Notes under the pieces: model-generated
The model's input: only the letters and a program-made list of their open reading frames with translations
Database searches by the model: none
What the model was told of the DNA's origin: nothing
Assembly: GCF_001718695.1 (NCBI RefSeq)
Contig: NZ_CP013422.1
Location: 2,046,001 to 2,110,000 of the forward strand
From: Burkholderia ubonensis
GTDB taxonomy: Bacteria > Pseudomonadota > Gammaproteobacteria > Burkholderiales > Burkholderiaceae
DNA: 64,000 nucleotides
Direction of reading: 5' to 3'
Made by a program: the position numbers and the translations under genes
Shown: piece after piece, positions 8,435 to 16,318 of the stretch
Layout: every line of letters starts with the position of its first letter
How positions within the stretch are numbered: position 1 is the stretch's first letter

Positions 8435-10096
8435 TCAGCGCTCGATGCCCAGCCCCGGCAGCACGTGCGTGTGCTCGGCGACGACCGCGTGCAGCCGCTC
8501 CGGCTCGACGCCGAGCAGCCCGAGGATCGTCGGCGCGACCTGCCTGGTGCCGACGTAGTCGCTGACCGCGCGCGCGCGATGCAGGCCCGGATACGACACG
8601 AGCAGGCCGAGGTGGCTGTCGTCCGGCGCATTGCCGCCGTGCTCCTCGTCCTTCTTCGTGCTCGACGTGTAGATCACGCCCGGGTTCGGCTGCACGACGA
8701 TGTCCGGCGTGCGGCCGTTGGCCGGATCGCCGAACCGCTCGGCGAGCGCGGCGCCGTACAGGATGTCCGCCTGCGGGCCGTCCGCGCAGATCCCCGGCGC
8801 GTTGCAGCCGAGGTTCGCGTTCAGCGTCTGGACGACGGCGGTGCGCTGGCCGCGGTCGCGCAGCCAGATCAGGCCGACGTCGTCGGTCTGCACGAAGCCC
8901 GTGCCGACGAGGCCCGTGCCGTCGTTCGGGTTGCCCGTCGTCGTGTTGTTCTGGCCGAAGTTGCCGTTCGGATCGAGATAGTTGTTCGCTTCGAGCAGCT
9001 TGGTCAGCGTGTCGCCGTTCTTCACGAGCTTCGTGTGATCGGTCGGCGACTGGCCATGCTTCGCCGTCACGATCACGGCCGTCGTGCTGTACAGGTTGCG
9101 CTGCTTCAGCTCGGCGACGATCCGGCCGATCGAGTTGTCGACATACGTGATCGCGTTCGCGACTTGCCCGTTCGGCGTGAAGTTCGCGTCCAGGTAGCCG
9201 CCGCCCTTCGTCACCGGCGCCTTCTGCGCGACGCTCAGCGTCTGGAAGTCCGCGCCGAACAGCGTCGGCACCGGCGCGGCCGTCTTGCCGGTCGAGTCCA
9301 GGCCGTCGATCTGGTTGATCAGCGCCTGCACGTGCAGGTTGTCGAACTGCGCGGTATGCAAATAGACGTCGGTGTAGGCGGTCTTCGTCACCGGGTCGAT
9401 CGAGTTGATCTCGGTGCGCGCGAGATCGTCGACGCCCTTGCCCGACGGGCCGTTCACCCAGTCGTAGCCCCAGGCGTGCTTGTCGGCCCATGCGGTGCGC
9501 GCGTTCGGGATCGCCGACTTCACGGCCTCGAACACGGTGTTCGTCTTCACGTAGTTGTGCGGATAGACCGGCACGCACTGGCCGCCGACGAGCGCATTCG
9601 GGATCGCCTGCGGGTTGAACGCGCCGCCGCCGTCGAGGTGCACGAGCGGGCCGCCGTTCATCGCGTCGATGCCCGTCGTTTCGTCGAACACGACGTTCCA
9701 GCCCTGCTTGCCCGAACAGGTCGTGTCGGTCGGCGCGTACAGGCTGCGGTCGTACGACACGTCGTAGAACAGGCCGGCCGTCTTCGGCGAGCCGCCCGTC
9801 ACGAGCGCCGCGAGGCCCGGGAAAGAATCCGACAGGCCCGGCGTGTGCGCATTCGTGTACGTCACGCCGCTTTGCGCGAGCGCCGCCAGGTTCGGGCACG
9901 TGTTCGCGCCGATGCAGCGCGCGAGATCCTGCTCGTGCAGGCCGTCGATGCTGAGCAGCAGCACGTGCTTCACGACGCGGCGGCCGTGCTCGTGCCGTTC
10001 GTCGTCGCCCTGTGCGCAGGCGCCCGCGCTCGCGAGCGCCAGCGCGCCCGCCACCATCACCGCCACCTTCCGCTGCTTACCGAAGAACGAAATCAT
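8435..10096 (-). CDS. Exported alkaline phosphatase superfamily / type I phosphodiesterase-like protein
   Basis: A 553-aa protein of the phosphodiesterase/nucleotide pyrophosphatase branch of the alkaline phosphatase superfamily. The ATG at 10096 has GAGG 7 nt upstream. A signal peptide (VAVMVAGALALASAGACAQG) ends near residue 30. The first metal-site region is HVLLLSIDGLHEQDL, the nucleophile region is TPGLSDSFPG, and KHGQSPTDHTK is a later metal-binding region with His and Asp. These enzymes hydrolyse phosphodiesters or phosphomonoesters in the periplasm; the substrate is unknown. The gene stands alone with a terminator downstream. Confidence 0.85.
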   Translation of the reverse strand: MISFFGKQRKVAVMVAGALALASAGACAQGDDERHEHGRRVVKHVLLLSIDGLHEQDLARCIGANTCPNLAALAQSGVTYTNAHTPGLSDSFPGLAALVTGGSPKTAGLFYDVSYDRSLYAPTDTTCSGKQGWNVVFDETTGIDAMNGGPLVHLDGGGAFNPQAIPNALVGGQCVPVYPHNYVKTNTVFEAVKSAIPNARTAWADKHAWGYDWVNGPSGKGVDDLARTEINSIDPVTKTAYTDVYLHTAQFDNLHVQALINQIDGLDSTGKTAAPVPTLFGADFQTLSVAQKAPVTKGGGYLDANFTPNGQVANAITYVDNSIGRIVAELKQRNLYSTTAVIVTAKHGQSPTDHTKLVKNGDTLTKLLEANNYLDPNGNFGQNNTTTGNPNDGTGLVGTGFVQTDDVGLIWLRDRGQRTAVVQTLNANLGCNAPGICADGPQADILYGAALAERFGDPANGRTPDIVVQPNPGVIYTSSTKKDEEHGGNAPDDSHLGLLVSYPGLHRARAVSDYVGTRQVAPTILGLLGVEPERLHAVVAEHTHVLPGLGIER

Positions 10097-10319
10097 CACC
10101 CCACCTCATCGATTGACGTTGAACCGCATGACTTGCCGGAAGGCGCGCAAAATATGGCCGGCTCGTGCGGCGGTCCGATGAAGCGAGGCTTTCTGTTTTC
10201 TGTCAAACGTAACCAATCGCAAGCGGCATCGGACGGTCGCGATGCGCCGCGTCGGCCGCCGCGCGTGCACGCGGCCGGATTTTTGTCGGACTTGGCGCGC
10301 GACTATTGGCGTGTAATAA

Positions 10320-10331
10320 AGGGTTTTCCCT
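10320..10331. promoter_or_regulatory. AGGGTTTTCCCT motif upstream of a small gene
   Basis: The 12-mer AGGGTTTTCCCT (AGGG/CCCT dyad around TTTT) ends 16 bp before the start codon of the 73-aa gene. The same 12-mer occurs twice upstream of the 51-aa gene at 20229-20384. Confidence 0.45.
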
Positions 10332-10347
10332 GACCCGGAGCACGAGA

Positions 10348-10569
10348 ATGTCGACCCTGGAAGCCCTCCGGTTCGTGCTGGACGATGCACGCACCCCTGA
10401 AATCATTCGCCATCACGTCGTCGACGCGTTGCAGTACGCGCTGCGCAACTACGGACAGGTGTTCACGGCGAAGGAAGTGCAGTGGCTGACGCAATGGGAC
10501 GATCCGCGCCTGCCGCTGGCGGCGAGGAAGGAGCTGGACAAGCGCGAACCGGCGCTCGACGGGCGCTGA
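10348..10569 (+). CDS. Conserved-looking 73-aa hypothetical protein
   Basis: Small soluble protein starting MSTLEALRFVLDDARTPEII, with GGAG 8 nt before the ATG. It is predicted to be mostly helical (LEALRFVLDDARTPEIIRHH) and ends in a charged tail. No domain is recognised. It follows the AGGGTTTTCCCT motif and is closed by a strong hairpin 10 bp after its stop. The good ribosome site and codon pattern support a real gene. Confidence 0.7.
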   Translation: MSTLEALRFVLDDARTPEIIRHHVVDALQYALRNYGQVFTAKEVQWLTQWDDPRLPLAARKELDKREPALDGR

Positions 10570-10578
10570 CGCCGCACG

Positions 10579-10610
10579 GGCCGCGCCGCGCGATCGTGCG
10601 CGGCGCGGCC
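10579..10610. terminator. Bidirectional hairpin between convergent genes
   Basis: A perfect 13-bp GC stem (GGCCGCGCCGCGC / GCGCGGCGCGGCC) with loop gatcgt sits between the convergent 73-aa gene and the DUF748 gene. No T-run is present on either side. Confidence 0.6.
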
Positions 10611-10644
10611 GCGTCGAACGACGCGCGGCCGCTTGCTTGCCGCG

Positions 10645-13600
10645 TTACTGCAGGCCGAAGTCGACACGCGTCGTCGCGCCCTTGTCGTCGATGCCCTTCG
10701 CATCGAGCTTCGGCGCGACGATGAACATCCGGCTCGAATCGATCTTCCCTTCGAGGTACTGACGCACCGACTGCGCGCGCGCCTGCGCGAGCGTGCGCAG
10801 GCTGCCTTCGTCGACCGGCGCGTGCTCGGCCAGCGCCTTCCTCATCTCGTCGTCCGGCAGCGTCTTCTGCAGGCCGACCAGGTTGCGCGGCTTCTTGAAG
10901 TCGGCGGCCTTGTACGCACGCGTCAGATACGTGTGGTACTCGGCCGGCTCGACCTTCACCGAGCGCGGATCGATGCTCTCGCCCTGCCCGACGACGTCCT
11001 TCAGCTTCTGCTGGCGCACGAGCCGGTCGACGTAGGTTTCGCGCAGCCCCGGCGTGTCCTTGTCCGGATCGACGCGGCCGATCAGGTCGAGACGGATCGA
11101 CGCCTTCTCGTTCAGCATCTTCACGACCGTGTCGAGCTTCTTCTGCTGCGCGTCGGCGAGCTCGTCCGAGCCCGGCGCGAACTCGACGTAGCCGAGCTCC
11201 TCGCCGCCGCCGCCGAACGCGTGCGCAAGCAGCGTGAACGGCGACGTGACCGCCTTCGCGATCAGGTTCAGCACCGCGCGCCAGATCAGCCCGCCGACGC
11301 TGAACTCCGGATTCGACAGCGAGCCCGACACCGGCAGGCTCACGTCGATCTCCCCGCGCGAATTCTTCAACAGCGAGATCGCGAGCTTCACCGGCAGCTT
11401 GGTCGCCGTGTCGTTCTCGACGTGGTCGCCGAACGTCAGCTGGTCGATGAAGATGTGGTTGTTCGCCGACAGCTGGTCGTTCGCGAGCTGGTAATGCAGG
11501 TCGACGTTGAGCTTGCCCTTCGTGATCGGGTAGCCCGCGTACTTCGCGGAATACGGCGTCAGGTTGGTCAGCTCGATGTCGTGCGCGGTTGCGGTAAGGT
11601 CGAGCGCCGGCTTCGCGATCAGCGGATTGACCGTGCCCTTGATCGAGATCGGCCCGTTGCCCGCAAGGTTCGCGGCGACGTCGACCGGCGCGGACGTCGT
11701 CGAATCGGTGCCGAACGCGCCGATCGTGCCCTTGATCGCGACGAGGTTCGCCGTGTAGTTCGGCTTGATGAAGTTGTCGGTGTAGTTCACGCGGCCGTTC
11801 TGCAGCACGAACTCGCCGAAATGCACCCGCACCGGGTTCTGCGGCGGCGGCGCGGCCTTGACGACCGTCGGCGCCGACACGGCAGCCGGCGCGGACGCCT
11901 GCTGCGCGACCGCGGCCGACGCGGCAGCCGGCGCCGGCTCGCCCTTGCTCGTGTCGCGCGTCAGCGACTGCGCGGGGCCGGATTCCTTCGCGACGATGTC
12001 CTTCAGGTTCAGCCGCCCTTGCGCGTCGAGCAGCACGCGGCCGTAGAAGTTCGAGAACGTCACGCGCGCCGCGTCGACGTCGGTGCCCTTCTCGTCGTAG
12101 GTCGCCTTCAGGTTCGACAGCGCGAGCGAGCGCCATCCGGCGAACGGGTCGGACGTCGCCTTGTCGAGCATCCGCACATCGACGAGCGCCGCGTCGCCGC
12201 GATACGACGCGCGTGTCGCTCCGTTCGCCTGCGCGAACGCGAGGTTGCCGTTCGCGTTGAGCAGCGCGCTCGCGACGGTCGCGTTCAGCGCGCTGCCGAA
12301 ATACGGCTCGAACGCGGCCGCGTCGAGGCGGTCGCCGTTGATCTTCAGGCCGAGCTTGAGCGGCTGCGCGGTGACGTCGCCCGACACGTTCAGCGAGCCC
12401 TTGCGGTTCAGGGTCGCCTTCAGTTCGACCGGCAGCGGCTTCGTCAGGTCGTCGCTGATCTTCTGGACGGACAACGCCAGCGGCTTGATCGCGAGCTTCA
12501 CCGGGCGCGGCGTCGACAGGTCCGTGTAGTTCGCCGCCGCATCCTTCACGTTCAGCGCGTCGATCCGGTAATGCCACGACGGTGCGGCGGCCTCCGCCTT
12601 GCGCGCGACCGTGCGCGCGGGCAGCGCCTTCTGCTCGGCGCTCGCCAGCGCCGCGAGATCGATCGTGCCGTCCTTCAGGCGCGTCACGTCGAGCGCGAGC
12701 CCGCTCGCGTCGACGCTCGCGATCTGCGCGGTGCGCGTCGCGAGATCGACCTTCGCGATCTTCGCGCTCGCGTCGGGCAGCACGATGGCCGGCGTCTTCG
12801 CGTCCGGCGTCGCGATCTTCAGCGATTTCAGGCTGACCTCGCTGTCGGCGACCTGCGCGTCGAGCGGCGTCTTGCCCCAGTCGGCCTTCGCGTTGAGCGT
12901 CGCGCCGAGCGTGCCGTCGAGCACGCGCGCGCGCGTCGCTTCGCCGAGGTACGGCTGCAGCGCGGGCAGCGCGAGCGCATCGACCGTCAGCTTCGTATCG
13001 GCCTGCTTCGCCGCGACACTGAACGCGCCTTCGGCCTTCACGTCGCCGCCGCGCGACAGCGACGTCGACAGCGTGTACTTCGCCGGCGTGTTGCCTTGCA
13101 GCGTGAAGCCGTCGAGCGTCGCCGCCAGTTTCGTGAGCGACAGCGTGGTCGGCGTCGCGGGCACGCGGTCGTCGAGGTTGATCGTGCCGCCGTCGATCGC
13201 GAAGTGGCGGATCGTCAGGTCGAGCGGCGGCGTCTTGGTTTCGACCGGCGCTGCAGCGCCCGATGCGGCCGTCGCCGCGCTCGCCGCTGCCGGCACGGCC
13301 ACGCCCGACGCGGCCGGCGCGGCCGACGGCGCCTTTGCGTTGGGCTGCGCCGCGGGGTGCGCGGCCAGCTTCTCGACGTTCAGCACGCCCTGCCGGTCGC
13401 GCGCGAGATCGACGACCGGCTGGTCGACGCGAATCTCGTCGAAATGCAGCGCGTTGCGCAGCGGCTCGAGGCCGGCCGCCGCGACGTGCACGCCGCGCGC
13501 GGCGAACAGCGGCTCGGACGCCGCGCTCGTCACCTTCGCGTCGTTCAGGTCCACGGTGCCCGACACGCGCAGCGCCGGCGTCGCGCCGCTCATCACGAAA

Positions 13601-14418
13601 TTGAGCTTGAGGTTGCTGCTGAGCAGGCCGCTCGTCACCGCGACCGGCAGCTTCGCCGGCACGTACGAGATCAGCCGCGGCACATCGAGCTTGTCGAACT
13701 TCAGCGCGATCTCCGATTCGCGCGACTGCGCGAACGGCTTGGTCCGGCCTTCGATCGCGATCGGGCTGCCGTCGAGCCGCAGGTGCAGCTTCGGCTGGAC
13801 GAAGATGTCGGTCTTCGACGGCAGCGTCGCGATGTACGGAATGCCGAGCGTCCAGTTGTCGACGACGTGCTTTTCATTGAGCAGGCGGTCGTCGAAGTCG
13901 ATCCGGCCGTCGTCGATCTGGATGTTCGACACCGAGAAGTGCGTCGGCTTGCTTTCCGGTTTCGACGGCGTCGAGAACTTCTCGATCAGGTCGGTGAAGT
14001 TGAAGCGCTGCGCGTCGTAGCGCACGACGTGAAAGCGCGGCGCATCGACGCGGACTTCGTTGACGATCGGCGCGCCGCGGAACAGCGACGTCCACGACGG
14101 GCGCACGACGAGCTTGCCGATGTCGATGAAATCGCCCTGGCCGCCGCGCTCGCCGAGATGGATGCCGTCGGCTTCGAGGTTCAGCGTATACGGATTGAGC
14201 GCGATGCGCTGGATCGTCGCGGGACGGTCGAGCTGCCGGCTCAGCTGCTGTTCGGCGATGTGGCGGATCAGCGGCGGCGCGGCGAAGAACCCGAGCAGCC
14301 CGAACAGAATGAGGAAGATCAGCACGCCGAGGCCGATGCGCCGGGTCCGGGGCGCGCGCGCGACGTCGCGCAGCGCATGCAGCGTCGAGGAAACGGTGTC
14401 TTTGTTGAGGCTTGCCAT
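10645..14418 (-). CDS. DUF748 / AsmA-like giant envelope protein with OmpA-like C-terminus
   Basis: A 1257-aa protein. The start is taken as MASLNKDTV (14418, aagg 9 nt upstream); a start 7 codons earlier is possible. One N-terminal membrane helix (GLGVLIFLILFGLLGFFAAP) anchors a very long periplasmic region of repeated beta-type segments such as NLEADGIHLGERG and NLKLNFVMSG. This is the AsmA/DUF748 pattern now linked to bridge-like lipid transport across the envelope. The last 170 residues read GYVEFAPGSDELADAQQKKL and LAQARAQSVRQYLEGK, typical of OmpA-like peptidoglycan-associated domains. Ala/Pro-rich linkers lie near the middle. The lipid-transport role is by family only. Confidence 0.85.
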   Translation of the reverse strand: MASLNKDTVSSTLHALRDVARAPRTRRIGLGVLIFLILFGLLGFFAAPPLIRHIAEQQLSRQLDRPATIQRIALNPYTLNLEADGIHLGERGGQGDFIDIGKLVVRPSWTSLFRGAPIVNEVRVDAPRFHVVRYDAQRFNFTDLIEKFSTPSKPESKPTHFSVSNIQIDDGRIDFDDRLLNEKHVVDNWTLGIPYIATLPSKTDIFVQPKLHLRLDGSPIAIEGRTKPFAQSRESEIALKFDKLDVPRLISYVPAKLPVAVTSGLLSSNLKLNFVMSGATPALRVSGTVDLNDAKVTSAASEPLFAARGVHVAAAGLEPLRNALHFDEIRVDQPVVDLARDRQGVLNVEKLAAHPAAQPNAKAPSAAPAASGVAVPAAASAATAASGAAAPVETKTPPLDLTIRHFAIDGGTINLDDRVPATPTTLSLTKLAATLDGFTLQGNTPAKYTLSTSLSRGGDVKAEGAFSVAAKQADTKLTVDALALPALQPYLGEATRARVLDGTLGATLNAKADWGKTPLDAQVADSEVSLKSLKIATPDAKTPAIVLPDASAKIAKVDLATRTAQIASVDASGLALDVTRLKDGTIDLAALASAEQKALPARTVARKAEAAAPSWHYRIDALNVKDAAANYTDLSTPRPVKLAIKPLALSVQKISDDLTKPLPVELKATLNRKGSLNVSGDVTAQPLKLGLKINGDRLDAAAFEPYFGSALNATVASALLNANGNLAFAQANGATRASYRGDAALVDVRMLDKATSDPFAGWRSLALSNLKATYDEKGTDVDAARVTFSNFYGRVLLDAQGRLNLKDIVAKESGPAQSLTRDTSKGEPAPAAASAAVAQQASAPAAVSAPTVVKAAPPPQNPVRVHFGEFVLQNGRVNYTDNFIKPNYTANLVAIKGTIGAFGTDSTTSAPVDVAANLAGNGPISIKGTVNPLIAKPALDLTATAHDIELTNLTPYSAKYAGYPITKGKLNVDLHYQLANDQLSANNHIFIDQLTFGDHVENDTATKLPVKLAISLLKNSRGEIDVSLPVSGSLSNPEFSVGGLIWRAVLNLIAKAVTSPFTLLAHAFGGGGEELGYVEFAPGSDELADAQQKKLDTVVKMLNEKASIRLDLIGRVDPDKDTPGLRETYVDRLVRQQKLKDVVGQGESIDPRSVKVEPAEYHTYLTRAYKAADFKKPRNLVGLQKTLPDDEMRKALAEHAPVDEGSLRTLAQARAQSVRQYLEGKIDSSRMFIVAPKLDAKGIDDKGATTRVDFGLQ

Positions 14419-14522
14419 GCCGAATTGCCTTGGGAGCAATATTTCAGGGAATCCGGGGAATCGGTGCGATCCGGCCCGTTTCCCGCAAGTATAGGCTCAG
14501 GGGGTGACGGAACGCAGATGGG

Positions 14523-14563
14523 GCCGCCGCCGCGCCTGCCGGTCGGACCGGCGCGGCGGCGGC
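14523..14563 (-). terminator. Terminator hairpin of the DUF1254 gene
   Basis: A perfect 14-bp stem (GCCGCCGCCGCGCC / GGCGCGGCGGCGGC) with a 13-nt loop begins 5 bp after the DUF1254 stop on the minus strand. No clear T-run follows. Confidence 0.55.
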
Positions 14564-14567
14564 GCGC

Positions 14568-16004
14568 TCACTTGCGCACGACGACGGGCGGCATCCAGGA
14601 GCCGTCGTTCGCCTTCGGCTTCGGCGCGTAGAGCCGCAGCGCCAGCGCGAAGTCCGCGCGCGGCGCCGGCAGCCAGTTCGCCGCGTTCGCGCCGCCCGGC
14701 GACGTCGCGGAGACGACGATGTCGATCGAGCCGTCGCGGTTGCGGCGCAGCCGGTCGCGATCGCCGAGCGAGCGGCGGGCAGCCCCGACGTCGGGCAGCG
14801 CGCCGCCCGTCGTGTAGGGCGTGAGCGTCCAGAACGCGCGCACGGGCGGCAGCGCGCCCGCCGCGAAATGCAGCGTGTAGCGGTTCGCGCCGTTCAGCGC
14901 ATGGCCGTCGCTGTCGACGCGCACGACCGCAAGCGTCTCGTCGTCGCGCGTCGCGGTGCCGAACTGCGTGAAGGCCGCATAGGCGCGCAGCGCGTAGTCC
15001 TGGCCGTACTTGCCGGCGGTGTCGCCGATCCAGCTCCAGCCGTTCGCGTTCAGCAGGTTCGGCGGCGGCGCCGCGAGCCGCGCGCGCGCTTCGGCGACGC
15101 CCGCCGTCGCGGCCGTGAGGCGATCGCCCGTCCACAGCACCGGATAGCCGGCCATCACGCCGATTTCCTCGAGCTGCTGCTGCGCGTGCGCGTCGTCGGC
15201 GGGCGCCGGGTTGTCCTGCAGCGCCTGCGCGAAGCGCGTGAAGTACGCCTTCGGGTCGAGCGCCGCGACCTGCTCGGCCGGCGTGCCGCCGCTCGCCGCC
15301 TCGGCGGCCGCGCTGCCGGCATGCACCGCGACCGACGCGCCGCGCGCCGCGCCCGTATACACCGACAGCGGCACCACGCGGATCGCGCGCTGCAGCTTCT
15401 TCACGGCGGTCAGGTCGCGGCCGCCGCTCGTCTGCAGGCGCACTTCGAGCCACGCGTTGCGCGACGGCGCGTCGACGCGCGTCACGCCCTTCGGCAGCGT
15501 GCCCTGCCAGTCCTTCGCGGCGAAGGCAATCGTTTGCGATCGGGGGCCGCCGCGCGGGCCGCGCGCGGCCGCATTCGACGACCACAGCACGTTGGTCCAC
15601 ATGTCGAGCGCGCGGGCGTCCCAGTAGCGGCCGCGGGTGTCGGGCAGCGTGACGATCACCGGTTCGGCGGCCACGTCGAGCCAGCCGGTCGAATCGAGCG
15701 TGTCGACGCCCGGCAGCGGCGGATTGACCGCGCCGACGGGCGGCAGCGCCTGCGCATGGCGCAGCGTGTTGACGGGCGCCTGGCCGGGCTGCGCGCCGTC
15801 GCCGCCGGTGGCGGCGTCCTTCGCGACGTCCATCATCACGAGCGGGTATGCATATATATAGGCATCGGCCACTTCGGCGCGCATCCAGCCGGTCTTGCGC
15901 GGGATCGCGTCGGGCTGGGCGGCGCATCCGGCCAGGAGGGCCGCAATGGCCAGCGACGCGCAGGCGCGCCGCAGAGAAACGGATTCTCGTCGATTTTCAA
16001 TCAT
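14568..16004 (-). CDS. DUF1254-type predicted lipoprotein
   Basis: A 478-aa exported protein. The N-terminus has a hydrophobic segment and a lipobox (IAALLAGC at residues 22-29), so it is probably a lipoprotein. The body starts with VADAYIYAYPLVMMDVAKDA and later contains DVAAEPVIVTLPDTRGRYW and YWDARALDMWTNV, the DUF1254 hallmark. The DUF1214-like C-terminal part has RVDSDGHALNGANRYTLHF and FWTLTPY. The biochemical role of this family is not established. It is read divergently from copA with 314 bp between them. Confidence 0.82.
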   Translation of the reverse strand: MIENRRESVSLRRACASLAIAALLAGCAAQPDAIPRKTGWMRAEVADAYIYAYPLVMMDVAKDAATGGDGAQPGQAPVNTLRHAQALPPVGAVNPPLPGVDTLDSTGWLDVAAEPVIVTLPDTRGRYWDARALDMWTNVLWSSNAAARGPRGGPRSQTIAFAAKDWQGTLPKGVTRVDAPSRNAWLEVRLQTSGGRDLTAVKKLQRAIRVVPLSVYTGAARGASVAVHAGSAAAEAASGGTPAEQVAALDPKAYFTRFAQALQDNPAPADDAHAQQQLEEIGVMAGYPVLWTGDRLTAATAGVAEARARLAAPPPNLLNANGWSWIGDTAGKYGQDYALRAYAAFTQFGTATRDDETLAVVRVDSDGHALNGANRYTLHFAAGALPPVRAFWTLTPYTTGGALPDVGAARRSLGDRDRLRRNRDGSIDIVVSATSPGGANAANWLPAPRADFALALRLYAPKPKANDGSWMPPVVVRK

Positions 16005-16245
16005 TGATCACTGGCCGAATATCTTTTTTGTCAGTCAACGCCTTGTTCGACGCATGCTCGGCGCAAGCAAGGCACTTCAGCGGCCCTGATTGCCGTCTCG
16101 TCGCGGCGGGCGCTGATGTCAGGCCGGTATCATAGCGCCTCGGCGCATTCCCCAATATGCCGAATAGCAGGCTAAGGTCATTGCGGGGCCGAGGGTCGAT
16201 CGCGAACCATTATTTTGATATCTCGCTCCGGATCGACATCGCCGC
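16005..16245. other. Upstream region of the DUF1254 gene
   Basis: The promoter of the minus-strand DUF1254 gene must lie here. The region is less GC-rich than its surroundings (for example ttgatcactggccgaatatc). I see no gene and no clear operator in it, apart from the copA promoter just beyond. Confidence 0.4.
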
Positions 16246-16276
16246 TTGACCTTCCCATGATGGGAATGTCGATACT
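16246..16276 (+). promoter_or_regulatory. CueR/MerR-type copper promoter of copA
   Basis: TTGACC (16246-16251) and GATACT (16271-16276) are separated by 19 bp instead of 17, the hallmark of MerR-family promoters. The spacer contains the dyad CTTCCCATGATGGGAATG, the CueR type. Copper-bound CueR untwists such promoters to turn on the efflux ATPase. The copA start codon is 43 bp downstream. No cueR gene lies in this window. Confidence 0.85.
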
Positions 16277-16318
16277 GATGTCATTCGCGGCACGAACCGT
16301 GCCTTTGGGGAATCCGAC

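Noticed and set aside
10633..14631. A very long open frame (over 1300 codons) antisense to the DUF748 gene
   Set aside because: Its sequence is almost all Arg, Ala, Val and Asp, as expected of the antisense frame of a GC-rich gene. The minus-strand product has recognisable domains.
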